From the NCBI RefSeq assembly GCF_036053395.1, contig NZ_CP107942.1, positions 10,716,001 through 10,780,000 of the forward strand: 64,000 nucleotides of DNA, in the 5' to 3' direction. The DNA is from Actinoplanes sp. NBC_00393. Its GTDB lineage: Bacteria; Actinomycetota; Actinomycetes; Mycobacteriales; Micromonosporaceae. The notes beneath the pieces were generated by a model. The model worked only from the letters and a program-made list of their open reading frames with translations. It did not search any database and was not told the DNA's origin. Both the position numbers and the translations under genes were made by a program. Below are positions 25,758 to 34,097 of the stretch, one piece after another. Numbering within the stretch: the first letter of the stretch is position 1; each line of letters starts with the position of its first letter.

Positions 25758-25774
25758 TCATCCGCCACGAAGGA
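25758..25774. promoter_or_regulatory. Degenerate stress-block operator upstream of the exporter gene
   Basis: TCATCC GCCAC GAAGGA has one perfect half-site and a poor second half. A GGATCC follows with a longer spacer. Its location 47 bp before ATG 25711 agrees with the other sites, so it is listed as weak. Confidence 0.3.
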
Positions 25775-25930
25775 TCCCGGAACCTGCCGGGGCCGGGAAA
25801 GTGATCACATCGACAACTCAAGACGTCACCTGACCCGGTCGATCTCCAGCGCTGCCCTGCGGGGGCTGGACAGTTCTGAGAGACACCGGGTGCCGCAGCG
25901 ACCCGGGCCCGGTGCCACCCCACCGGGCCC

Positions 25931-26081
25931 GGCTGGCTCACAGTGCTTCCCCCGTGGGGGCGGGGTCAGCACTGGAGACCAGCCGGGGTGTCGCAGCGGC
26001 CGGGCCCGGTGCATGTCCCGCCCGGGCCCCGCCGGCTCGCAGCGTCGTCTCTCGGGGGACGAGACGGTGCTGCGAGCCGGC
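25931..26081. repeat. Palindromic repeat cluster A
   Basis: Within the 402-bp gap 25712-26113 are two clear two-stem hairpins. The first, 25931-25984, pairs GGCTGG with CCAGCC and, after 6-nt inner gaps, GTGCT with AGCAC. The second, 26031-26081, pairs 13 bases perfectly (GCCGGCTCGCAGC), then a GT/GT gap, then CGTCTC with GAGACG and an 8-nt loop. A third, weaker GC-rich palindrome lies around 25889-25932. Design and size resemble clusters at 34.1, 35.4 and 57.9 kb. The second hairpin ends 32 bp before the lipoprotein start and could also affect its expression. No gene was found in this gap. Confidence 0.6.
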
Positions 26082-26113
26082 CCTCTGCCCGGGTCGAGAG
26101 TGAGGAAACCGGA

Positions 26114-26983
26114 ATGACGCCCCGTCGGCATGTTCTGATCGGTCTGGTCGCGGTGCTCCTCGGAGCGGCGGCGTGCAGCGGCGACGGCGAGGGCATCGCC
26201 CTGCCGTCGGGCCGGCCCTCGGTCGAGGTCTCGCTGGACCGCACCGAGCGGAGCACACCGGAGCAGACCCGCACGACGGAGCGCACGGAGGAGCCCGAGC
26301 CGACGCGCACCACACAGGAACCCACTCAGGAGCCTGAGCCGACGCGCACCACACAGGAACCCACTCAGGAGCCCGAGCCGACGCGCACCACGCAGGAGCC
26401 CGAGCCGACTCGCACCACACAGGAACCCGCTGAGACGACGGAACCGGCGCAGAGCCCGGCGGCGGCCGTACCGGTCTCCGAGGACACCGGCTCCAGCGGC
26501 TTCCTCGGCTGGCTGCTGCTGTTCGTGCTGCTCGGCGGCAGCATCGCGATCGTGCTGGTCACCCGCTCCCGGCGCGAGGCGGTCTGGGCGGCGGAGGCGT
26601 CCGCGCTGGCTGCCGAAACCCGGAGCGTGACCGGCGTACGCCTGCCCCCGGTGCTCACCGCCCGGACCACCGCCGAGCGGGCCCTCACCTGGCCCCCGGT
26701 CCGCGACGACCTGATCGATCTGGCCACCCGCTGGGCGGGCCTGGCCGAGCGGTCCACCGGCGAGGCGCAGCAGGCCTCCGCCGGCACCGCCGCGGCCCTG
26801 CTGCGGGACCTCGTCCCGGCCGTCGACGCGGAGAACGAGGCGCTCGCCGCCGGCCGGGACTGGCACCGGCTGCGTCCGCAAGTGGACAGCATCCTGGACG
26901 CGTTGAACGCCATCCTCACCCCGCGCCCCGCTACCGGAACCGTGCCGCCGCCGGATCCCGGACCGGCTCCTTATCCGGCATGA
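26114..26983 (+). CDS. Lipoprotein with Thr/Pro/Glu repeat stalk and one TM helix
   Basis: A 289-aa protein. It begins MTPRRHVLIGLVAVLLGAAAC, a lipoprotein signal with lipobox GAAAC. After an Arg/Glu-rich segment come four copies of EPEPTRTTQ(EPTQ/EPAE), residues 60-107, a flexible stalk. A single membrane helix follows (FLGWLLLFVLLGGSIAIVLV), then a helical domain of about 140 residues with LATRWAGLAERSTGEAQQA. Having both a lipid anchor and a TM helix is odd: either the lipobox is not used or the stalk forms a loop outside the membrane. Function unknown. GAGGAAACCGG precedes the ATG. Confidence 0.7.
   Translation: MTPRRHVLIGLVAVLLGAAACSGDGEGIALPSGRPSVEVSLDRTERSTPEQTRTTERTEEPEPTRTTQEPTQEPEPTRTTQEPTQEPEPTRTTQEPEPTRTTQEPAETTEPAQSPAAAVPVSEDTGSSGFLGWLLLFVLLGGSIAIVLVTRSRREAVWAAEASALAAETRSVTGVRLPPVLTARTTAERALTWPPVRDDLIDLATRWAGLAERSTGEAQQASAGTAAALLRDLVPAVDAENEALAAGRDWHRLRPQVDSILDALNAILTPRPATGTVPPPDPGPAPYPA
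26291..26434 (+). repeat. In-frame 39-bp tandem repeat in the lipoprotein gene
   Basis: Units start at 26291, 26330, 26369 and 26396. The first, second and fourth are 39 bp (13 codons) and the third is a 27-bp short form. All lengths are multiples of three, so the protein repeat EPEPTRTTQ is kept in frame, unlike the 28-bp repeat at 33067. Near-identical DNA between units points to recent slippage or recombination. Confidence 0.85.
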
Positions 26984-27134
26984 CGGGAATCACCGCCTGA
27001 TCCTTTATGATCAGCTGTCGCGTTTCCGCCAGTGAGCGGTGGGATACGCGGGTTGCGCGTAGCTTCGGCCGGTGAGGTGCGGCAACTGCGCACCGCCGCT
27101 GGTCGTTCCGACAGTGATCGCGGGTGATTCGACT

Positions 27135-29636
27135 GTGAGTGCCCCTGACCCCCGAGCCCCCGCGGACTATCTCGCGGTGGGTTCCGGGCGGCCCGCGGTA
27201 CCGCAACCGCACCTGCCGCGACCCCGGCTGCACGCCGCGCTCGACCTGGGTGCGCAACGGGCGGTCACCCTGCTCAGGGCCGGTCCCGGCTGGGGGAAGA
27301 CGGCGCTCGTGGCGGCCTGGGCGGCGCAGCGCCCCGAGCCGGACCGGATCGCCTGGCTCACCGTCCGGCACCGGCACACCGGGGTCGCGGAGCTCTCCGG
27401 CGGTCTCGCCGCAGCCCTGCGGGCCGCCGGACTCGCGCTGCCCGCGGCCGGTTCGCTACTTCCCCGGCTCGATCCTCTACTTCCCCAGCTATGGTCCGTT
27501 TTCGATCAGTCCCGCGAACCCGTGGTGCTGGTCCTCGACGACCTGCACGTCCTGGACGGCACACCGGCGATGGACGCCCTGGCCGCCGTCGTGACCGATC
27601 CTCCGCCCGGCCTGCGGCTGGTGCTGCTCACCCGTACCGAGCCTGAGCTGCAGCTGGACCACCCGGCTGCCGTCGGCCGCGTGACCAGGCTGGGCGTGGA
27701 TGATCTGCGGTTCGACGCCGGCGAAGCCGCGGCCCTGGCCGACCTTTACGGTGGCGCCGACCCGGCCGCTGGCGAGGGCTGGCCGCTGGGGCTGCGGCTG
27801 GACGCCGAGAACTCCGGGCCGGACGCCGTCGACGACTACCTGTGGCGTGAGGTCGTCGCCGTCCAGCCCGCCTCGATACGCCGTTTCCTGCTGCGCACCA
27901 GCATCGTGGACGCGATGACCCCGGCTCTCGCCGACCGGCTCTCCGGCACGGTGGACAGCCGGCGGATCCTCGACGGGCTGGAGCGCGGCCTCGGGTTCGT
28001 GACCGGCCGCGAGGAGGATCAGCGGTGGTTCCGTGCGCACGGCCAGCTGCGCGGGATGCTGCGGCGGCGCCTGGAGCTGGAGACGCCGGAGGACGTCGGC
28101 CGGCTGCACGCGGCCGCCGCCCGCTGGTACGCCCACGAGCAGATGGTCCCCGAAGCGCTCTGGCACGCCGCCGAGGCCGCCGACTGGGAGTACCTGGGCG
28201 AGCTGGTCGCCACCCTGGCGGTGACCCGGATCGTCTCCACCCAGCGTCGGCTCGTGGTCGACGCCGTGCAGCGCATCCCGCCGGAGCTGTTCGCCACCAC
28301 CGCCGAGCTGTCCCTCTGCGCCGCGCTGCTGATGCTGGTCACCGGTGACTACCTGGCGATACCCGAGCTGATCGGTCGGGCCCGGACAATGCTCGCCGGC
28401 CGGTCACCGGAGCAGCGGCTGCCCGTCGACATGGCCCTGGACTGCCTGGAGGCGCCCACCGTCATCCGGATCCGCGGTCAGATGCCGGCCCTGGTCACGG
28501 CCACCACGGCGGTGCTGGCGCGGCTGCGCGCAGCCGACAGCACGCAGATCCCGCTGCTGCTCCAGTTCCGGGCCATCGCGGTCGCCAACAAGGGCGTCGG
28601 CCTGCTCTGGACCGACCGCCCCGGTCAGGCCGAACGCTATCTGTGGTCCGGTCTGCGGGCGTCCCGCGCGACCGGCCTGGAGCTGGTCGAGCTCAACGCG
28701 CAGGGGCATCTCGCCCTGCTGGCGTTCTTCCGCGGAGCGCTCGGCGAAGCCGAGGAACACGCGCTCGCGGCGTGCGGTCTCGCCGACCGGCTGGGGCTGG
28801 TCACCACGGCGCAGGCCGCGGCCGCGCATCTGGCGCTCGCCCTGGTCGAGCTGGAACGGGACCGGATCCCCGAGGCGCAGGCCGTGCTCCGCAGCGCGCT
28901 GCACGTCGACGCCAATCCGCCGGAGGCCGCGCTCGCCGTGGTCGGGTCGGCGGTGCTGGTCCACCTGCTGCTGGCCGCCGACGATCCGGCCGCGGCCCGG
29001 CTCTACCTGCGACAGGTCCGGCAGGACGGCGTCGACTCGCTGGACGCCCCGTTCCTGCGGCGGTGGCTGGATCTGGTGGAGAGCGAGATCGATCTGGCGC
29101 TCGGCGCCCCGGCCAAGGTGGCGGCCCGCTACCGGTCCCGGCGGGCGCCGAACCCCGCCGAGCAGGCCGTGTTCGGCCGGGCACTGGCCGAACTCGGCCA
29201 CCTCGCCGCCGGCGAGCAGCTGCTGACCCGGGCCGCCGCCGGACCGGACCGGATCGCGGCGGTGCAGGCGCTGATCAGCCTCGGTCTGCTCGCCGAGACC
29301 CGCGGGGAGAAGGACGACGCGATCGACCGGGCCGCCGCGCTGGCCGAGGCGGACGGGATCCGCCGGCCGTTCCGCCGGCTGCACCCGCGCCGGCCCGAAG
29401 CAGCGTCGGAACACCGCCCGCAGAGCCCGGCCAAGGTGCTCGCCGATCCGCTCAGCGAGCGGGAGAGCGAGGTCCTCCGGTTCCTGCCGAGCGTGCTCAC
29501 CGCGCAGGAGATCGCCGGCAACCTGGGCGTCTCGGTGAACACGGTGAAGGCCCACATGCGGGCCATCTACCGCAAGCTCGGAGCGGCCCGGCGCCGGGAG
29601 GCGGTGGACAACGCCCACCGCCTCGGGCTTCTCTAG
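27135..29636 (+). CDS. LAL-type LuxR family ATP-binding regulator (third copy)
   Basis: An 833-aa paralogue of the copy at 5170. Walker A AGPGWGKT is at residues 49-56 and Walker B-like VLVLDDLHVLDG follows. The TPR-like middle shares HLALLAF and VANKGVGLLWT with that copy. The HTH is residues 773-833 (LSERESEVLRFL to KAHMRAIYRKLGAARRREAV), nearly the same recognition helix VSVNTVKAHMR. GTG 27135 is preferred, after CGGGTGA; GTG 27072 has no site. The 3' end overlaps the ABC gene tail to tail by 4 bp. No 17-bp operator is seen in its own leader (26984-27134). It is expected to be an ATP-dependent transcription activator. Confidence 0.9.
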   Translation: MSAPDPRAPADYLAVGSGRPAVPQPHLPRPRLHAALDLGAQRAVTLLRAGPGWGKTALVAAWAAQRPEPDRIAWLTVRHRHTGVAELSGGLAAALRAAGLALPAAGSLLPRLDPLLPQLWSVFDQSREPVVLVLDDLHVLDGTPAMDALAAVVTDPPPGLRLVLLTRTEPELQLDHPAAVGRVTRLGVDDLRFDAGEAAALADLYGGADPAAGEGWPLGLRLDAENSGPDAVDDYLWREVVAVQPASIRRFLLRTSIVDAMTPALADRLSGTVDSRRILDGLERGLGFVTGREEDQRWFRAHGQLRGMLRRRLELETPEDVGRLHAAAARWYAHEQMVPEALWHAAEAADWEYLGELVATLAVTRIVSTQRRLVVDAVQRIPPELFATTAELSLCAALLMLVTGDYLAIPELIGRARTMLAGRSPEQRLPVDMALDCLEAPTVIRIRGQMPALVTATTAVLARLRAADSTQIPLLLQFRAIAVANKGVGLLWTDRPGQAERYLWSGLRASRATGLELVELNAQGHLALLAFFRGALGEAEEHALAACGLADRLGLVTTAQAAAAHLALALVELERDRIPEAQAVLRSALHVDANPPEAALAVVGSAVLVHLLLAADDPAAARLYLRQVRQDGVDSLDAPFLRRWLDLVESEIDLALGAPAKVAARYRSRRAPNPAEQAVFGRALAELGHLAAGEQLLTRAAAGPDRIAAVQALISLGLLAETRGEKDDAIDRAAALAEADGIRRPFRRLHPRRPEAASEHRPQSPAKVLADPLSERESEVLRFLPSVLTAQEIAGNLGVSVNTVKAHMRAIYRKLGAARRREAVDNAHRLGLL

Positions 29637-31369
29637 GGACTCCAGGCCGCCCACAGCTCGGCGTACCGGCCGCCGGCCCGCATCAGCTCCTCCGGCGAGC
29701 CCTCCTCGACGACCCGGCCGTGGTCGAGCACCAGCACCCGGTCCGCGGTGGCCGCCTGGGTGAGGCGGTGCGCCACGATCAGTGTGGTCCGGCCCGCGGT
29801 GGCCGCACCAGCCGCCCTTTCCAGGTCCCGGGCGCCCGCACTGCCCGCCTCCGCGGTGGCCTCGTCCAGGACGGCGACCTCCGGGCCGGCCAGCACCAGC
29901 CGGGCCAGGGCGAGCTGCTGGGCCTGCGCCGCGGTGAGGCGGTGACCGCCTTCGCCGACGTGCGTCTCCAGACCGTCCGGCAGGGCAATGAACCAGCCGG
30001 TGGCGCCGACCAGGCCGAGCGCGGCCAGCAGCTCGTCGTCACTCGCGCCGGGCCGGGCCAGCCGCAGGTCGTCGGCGAGCGTGCCGGCGAAGACGTGCAC
30101 CTCCTGGCTGATCAGCGCGATCCGCCGCCGGGTCCGTTCCTCGCCGAGCGCACCGAGGAGTACGCCGTCCAGGCGTACCTCGCCGTCGGTCGGGTTCACG
30201 ATGCCGGCGGCGATGGCGGCGAGGGTGGTCTTGCCCGCCCCGCTGGCCCCGACCAGGGCGACCCGTGCCCCCGGCTCCAGGCGCAGGACGACGTCGGCGA
30301 GCACCACCGGCCCGTCGTCGTACCGGTGCTTGCGGACCACCACCTCGAGCGTCCCGGGCCCGATCGGGTCCGCTCCCTCGACCCGCGGCCGATCCGGCAG
30401 GTTGGCCACCCCGACCAGCCGGGCCAGGCTGGCCCCGGCCTGCAGCACGGTGTCCGCCTCGAACAGCAGCATGCCGATCGGGTTGAACAGCCGGTGGAAG
30501 TAGAGCGCCGCCGAGGTGGCCGCGCCGACCGTGGCCAGCTGGTCGCGGACCAGCAGGAACCCGACGACCAGCACGGCCGAGAGCCCGATCAGCTCGGCCC
30601 GGTTCACCCGCGAGGTGAACCGGGTGTAGATCCGGAACACGTCCAGCGCCAGGTCGCGGGTGGTCACCGAGCGTTCGGCGACATGGGCCACGTGCGTTTC
30701 CTCGATCCGGTACGCCCGAACCGTCGCCGCCCCCTGCAACGCACCGGCCAGCGCCTGCGCCCGTTCCCCGGAAGCGATCCGCTCCCGCGCGTAGTACGGC
30801 ACCGACCGCGGCAGATACCAGCGCAGAGCCAGCGCGTACCCCGGTGCGGCCGCCAGACCGGCGAGCCCGAGCCGCCAGTCCAGGGCGAACAGCCCGGCAG
30901 CCGTGAGGACCACCGACAACAGGGCCCCGACCAGCAGCGGCCCGCCGCCGGTGATCGCACCGGCCACCACCGCGACGTCGTCCCCGGTACGCGCCACCAG
31001 GTCCCCGGTCCCGGTCTTCTCCAGGGTGGCCGACGGCAGGTGCAGCGCCCGGTCGACGACCCGCTCGCGCAGCCGGGCCAGCACGGTCTCGCCGAGCCGG
31101 GCCGCGACCGCCGCACCCGCCGCGGTCAGCAGGCCACCGATCACCGCCGCCGCGGCGATCACCGCGACCCAGCCCAGCACCCGGGTGGTGCCGGTGCCGT
31201 CGATCACGTCGTCCACCAGGCGGCCGAGCACCCACGGCGCGACCAGCCCGGTCGCCGCGGCACCGACCAGCAGGGCGACCGCGGCGGCGCTGAGCCCGGG
31301 CAGCCGGGCGAACTCGGCGCGCGTGGCGGCCCACGTCTCCCGTGGGCTCGCGGTGGGCAGCCGCATCAT
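29633..31369 (-). CDS. ABC transporter, membrane plus ATPase half-unit (catalytic partner)
   Basis: A 578-aa type IV (exporter-fold) half-transporter with six N-terminal helices and a C-terminal ATPase. Walker A GASGAGKTT, Walker B VAVLDEAT and the switch His in LIVAHRL are intact, but the signature that should read LSGGQ is LTAAQ. The partner encoded just upstream has the reverse pattern, so together they would form one good and one dead ATP site. Start overlaps the partner stop by 4 bp. The pair sits beside two siderophore-interacting proteins and an iron box, so a role in iron-siderophore transport, in the manner of IrtAB or YbtPQ, is inferred. Drug export is the alternative. Confidence 0.85.
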   Translation of the reverse strand: MMRLPTASPRETWAATRAEFARLPGLSAAAVALLVGAAATGLVAPWVLGRLVDDVIDGTGTTRVLGWVAVIAAAAVIGGLLTAAGAAVAARLGETVLARLRERVVDRALHLPSATLEKTGTGDLVARTGDDVAVVAGAITGGGPLLVGALLSVVLTAAGLFALDWRLGLAGLAAAPGYALALRWYLPRSVPYYARERIASGERAQALAGALQGAATVRAYRIEETHVAHVAERSVTTRDLALDVFRIYTRFTSRVNRAELIGLSAVLVVGFLLVRDQLATVGAATSAALYFHRLFNPIGMLLFEADTVLQAGASLARLVGVANLPDRPRVEGADPIGPGTLEVVVRKHRYDDGPVVLADVVLRLEPGARVALVGASGAGKTTLAAIAAGIVNPTDGEVRLDGVLLGALGEERTRRRIALISQEVHVFAGTLADDLRLARPGASDDELLAALGLVGATGWFIALPDGLETHVGEGGHRLTAAQAQQLALARLVLAGPEVAVLDEATAEAGSAGARDLERAAGAATAGRTTLIVAHRLTQAATADRVLVLDHGRVVEEGSPEELMRAGGRYAELWAAWSP

Positions 31370-33054
31370 CGGAGCACCACCTCCCGGTAGCGGGGTTCGG
31401 TCGCGACCAGGTGCTCGTGCGTGCCCTCCGCGCCGACCCGGCCGGCGTCGAGCACGACCACCCGGCTCACCGCCCGCAGCAGGGCGGGACTGCTGGTCAC
31501 CACCAGCGTGGCCAGGGGCGGCTGCCGGCGTACCGCGGTGAGCCGTTCGGCGATCAGCGCCTCGGTGACCGCGTCCACCGCGGTCGTCGGGTCGTGCAGC
31601 ACCAGCACCGGCGGGGCGGCGGCGACCGCCCGGGCCAGCGCGACCCGCTGCCGCTGCCCGCCGGAGAGGTTCGCGCCGCGCTCGATGAGCACCTGGTCGA
31701 GCCCGTCCGGATGCCCGTCCAGCACGTCCTCGGCGGCGGCCACCCGGGCGGCGGCCAGCAGACCGTGGTCGTCCGGGGCGGCGCCGGCGGCCAGGTTGGT
31801 GCGCAACGTGCCCTCGAAGAGGGTCACGTCGTGCTTCTCGACCAGCACCACGCCGCGGGCGGCGGCCAGGTCCAGCGTCTCCGCCGGGGCGCCGTCGATC
31901 CGGACCGAACCCCGGTACTCCTCGCGCGGCACGGTTCCGGCGAGCAGCGCCAGCAGGGCTTCGGCGTCGCGTGGGTCGTACGCCAGCACCCCCACCACCT
32001 CACCGGCCGCGACCCGCAGATCCAGGCCGCCCAGCGTGCCGTACCCGACCTCGTCGAGAACGACCCGCTCCACAGCCGGCGGCGGCGTGCCCGCCTCGCC
32101 CGGCCGCACCGCCGGCGCCGCATCCAGCACCCGGCTGATCCGCCGGGCCGAGGCCCGGGCAGTCGCGAACATCTGCACGCACCAGCCGAGCGTCTGCACC
32201 GGCTCGGCGATGAACTGCGCCAGCCCGACCACCGCGACCAGCTCACCCACGGTGATCCGGCCCTCCAGCGCGAGCCAGCCGGCGACCCCGGTGATGGCCG
32301 CGAGCAGCAGCCCGTTCACCGCGGTGGTCAGCCCGAGGTGCACACCCTTCGTGTTGGCGGCACGCAGCGTGTCGGTGAGCGCGCGCCGGCTCGCGACCGC
32401 ATAGCGGCCGGCCGCGTGGTGCTGCGCGCCGATGCCACGCAGCACCCGCAGCCCGGAAACCAGGTCCACCGCCAGGGCGGTGGTGGCCGCGAGGGCCTCC
32501 TGCTGGGCATCAGCGCGGCGGGTGAGCAGCGGCGCAAGGCGTTGCAGACCCGACAACACCAGGGGTACGGCGAGCAGCACCCCGATCCCCAACGGCAGAT
32601 TGACGACCAGCAGAGCGACCGCGGAGACGATCAGCGCGGTACACGCCGCAGCCGCCATCCCCGCCGCCCGGATCGCCTCCACACTCTGGTCGGCGTCCTG
32701 CGCGGCGATGCTCAACAGCTCGCCGTTGCGCAGCCCGCTCCGGTGCCCGCGCGGGTCGAGGGCCCGCTCAGCGATCCGGACCCGCGCCCAGTGCGCCTCA
32801 TGCTCGGCCGCGCCGAACGAGAGCCGCGCCCCTGTCCGCCAGGCGAACGCCAGGACGGCGAAAAGCGCAGCCAGCCCGGCCAGCGAGACCAGCAGCGCGC
32901 CGGTGTCCGAGGTGGCGACCGCCCGGTCGATGATCACACCGATCGCCACCGGAACCATCGCCTCGGTCGCCTGATGCAGGCAGAGCAGCGCCACCCCGCC
33001 GGCCAGCCGCGCCCGTTGCCTGCGCAGCGCTTGCCGCAGGAGTCGATCGCTCAA
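31366..33054 (-). CDS. ABC transporter, membrane plus ATPase half-unit (degenerate ATPase)
   Basis: A 562-aa half-transporter. Six helices precede an ATPase in which LSGGQ is intact but Walker A is replaced by LAYDPRDAEALL (no Lys), Walker B reads VLVLHDPTT (His-Asp instead of Asp-Glu), and the switch-His segment reads LVVTSSP. TTG 33054, behind GAGAGGGAAGG, is proposed; GTG 33069 is near. The frame stays open to 33348, but upstream of 33067 it consists of 28-bp tandem repeats whose length is not a multiple of three, so that part is unlikely to be coding. An iron box lies at 33362, which suggests a long repeat-containing leader or a start further upstream. Confidence 0.8.
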   Translation of the reverse strand: MSDRLLRQALRRQRARLAGGVALLCLHQATEAMVPVAIGVIIDRAVATSDTGALLVSLAGLAALFAVLAFAWRTGARLSFGAAEHEAHWARVRIAERALDPRGHRSGLRNGELLSIAAQDADQSVEAIRAAGMAAAACTALIVSAVALLVVNLPLGIGVLLAVPLVLSGLQRLAPLLTRRADAQQEALAATTALAVDLVSGLRVLRGIGAQHHAAGRYAVASRRALTDTLRAANTKGVHLGLTTAVNGLLLAAITGVAGWLALEGRITVGELVAVVGLAQFIAEPVQTLGWCVQMFATARASARRISRVLDAAPAVRPGEAGTPPPAVERVVLDEVGYGTLGGLDLRVAAGEVVGVLAYDPRDAEALLALLAGTVPREEYRGSVRIDGAPAETLDLAAARGVVLVEKHDVTLFEGTLRTNLAAGAAPDDHGLLAAARVAAAEDVLDGHPDGLDQVLIERGANLSGGQRQRVALARAVAAAPPVLVLHDPTTAVDAVTEALIAERLTAVRRQPPLATLVVTSSPALLRAVSRVVVLDAGRVGAEGTHEHLVATEPRYREVVLR

Positions 33055-33066
33055 TGCCTTCCCTCT

Positions 33067-33263
33067 CACTCCCCGCCGTCCCGCGGCGCCGTCTCGCTCC
33101 CGGCCCACCCGCGGCGCCGTCTCGCTCCCTGCCGTCCCGCGGCGCCGTCTCACTCTCGGCCTTCCCGCGGCGCTGTCTCTCTTTCGGCTCTCCCGCGGCG
33201 CCGTCTCGTTCTCTTGCCTCTCCGCGGCGCCGTCTCGCTCCCTGCCTTCCCGCGGCGCCGTCG
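33067..33263. repeat. 28-bp tandem repeat, seven units
   Basis: Seven head-to-tail units start at 33067, 33095, 33123, 33151, 33179, 33207 and 33236; six are 28 bp and one is 29 bp. Each ends in a constant CCGCGGCGCCGTCT (one unit has CTGTCT) with a variable pyrimidine-rich first half. The core contains CCGCGG and GGCGCC, both self-complementary. The unit is not a multiple of three, so although a minus-strand frame remains open through it, the encoded residues do not repeat from unit to unit. It lies in the leader of the ABC operon, between its start and the iron box. Confidence 0.85.
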
Positions 33264-33361
33264 CGCGCAGGCGGTTCAGGACGAGGTCACCCGCCCCCAT
33301 CGCCGGCGTCGTCGCACGCAGGAGGCTCTGGGCGAACCCGCCCGGCACCCACCGCCTGAAG

Positions 33362-33380
33362 TGAGGTAAGCCTAACCAAC
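33362..33380. promoter_or_regulatory. Iron box (IdeR/DmdR1-like) between ABC operon and HAD gene
   Basis: Read on the minus strand, the 19 bases contain GGTTAGGCTTACCT and match 15 of 19 positions of the consensus TTAGGTTAGGCTAACCTAA known for IdeR and DmdR1. It could repress the ABC operon (minus strand), the HAD gene starting 62 bp away (plus strand) or both under iron sufficiency. A second box is at 38688. The match count is by eye. Confidence 0.7.
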
Positions 33381-33441
33381 ACCGTAGGAACGGCCGTCGG
33401 CGGATTATGCTCTCCGGAGGACTTTATTGGGGGAGGTGCTC

Positions 33442-34050
33442 GTGGACCTGTCGAAGATCGACGCCGTCCTGCTCGACATGGACGGCACACTGGTCGAATC
33501 CCATGCAGCCGTGGAACGCGCCTGGCGCACCTGGGCTCTCGAACACGGCGTGGATGCCGACGCGGTCCTGGCCGTCGCACACGGCGCCCCGTCCCACACC
33601 ACCGCCCGCCACTTCCTGCCCGGCGCTGACGACGACACCATCGCCGTCGCGGCCGCCCGCCAACTCGACCTCCAGTACGACGACCTCGCCGACGTCACCG
33701 CCGCCCCCGGCGCTCTTGAGCTGCTCGCAGCCCTAACCGCCAGATCCCTGCCCTGGGCCGTGGTGACCAGCGCCGACGTACGCCTCGCCCACGCCCGCCT
33801 CGGCGCCGCCGGCATCACCCCACCCCTGCTCGTCACGATCGACGACATCGCCGAAGGCAAGCCCGCCCCCGACGGCTACCTGCACGCCGCCGCCGCGCTG
33901 GGCGTCGCCCCCACCCGCTGCCTGGTAGTCGAAGACGCCCCAGTAGGCGTCCAGGCCGGCCGAGCCGCCGGTGCCCACACCGCCGGCCTACGAGGCACCC
34001 CCGCCGACCTCCCTTTGACCTCCCTCTCCGACCTAGCCCGCCTGATCTAA
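33442..34050 (+). CDS. HAD superfamily phosphatase (beta-phosphoglucomutase-like)
   Basis: A 202-aa haloacid-dehalogenase phosphatase. Motif I is LLDMDGTLVES (nucleophile Asp and acid Asp), motif II VVTSAD, motif III GKPAPDGYL (Lys) and motif IV VVEDAPVGVQAG (acidic pair). The helical cap after motif I suggests sugar phosphates, phosphoglycolate or similar small substrates. GTG 33442 is chosen because GGGGGAGG lies 5 nt upstream; TTG 33427 is an alternative. It starts 62 bp from the iron box. The 395 bp after it hold palindromic repeats rather than genes. Confidence 0.85.
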   Translation: MDLSKIDAVLLDMDGTLVESHAAVERAWRTWALEHGVDADAVLAVAHGAPSHTTARHFLPGADDDTIAVAAARQLDLQYDDLADVTAAPGALELLAALTARSLPWAVVTSADVRLAHARLGAAGITPPLLVTIDDIAEGKPAPDGYLHAAAALGVAPTRCLVVEDAPVGVQAGRAAGAHTAGLRGTPADLPLTSLSDLARLI

Positions 34051-34097
34051 CCCTCCAACCACGCCTTCCCCGGCAACAAAGTCCTGCCGCCCATCCG

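Noticed and set aside
28643..31390. Plus-strand open frame of over 900 codons across the third LAL gene and the ABC gene
   Set aside because: Arg/Gly/Pro-rich shadow frame; both real genes have clear motifs.
33067..33263. Tandem repeats as a possible CRISPR array
   Set aside because: Units are contiguous at 28 bp with no unique spacers of 30 bp or more and no cas genes nearby.
33070..33348. N-terminal extension of the degenerate ABC subunit
   Set aside because: The extension is made of a non-triplet repeat, so its residues do not repeat; charged low-complexity sequence has no match to the family. A start near 33054-33069 is preferred, though not proven.
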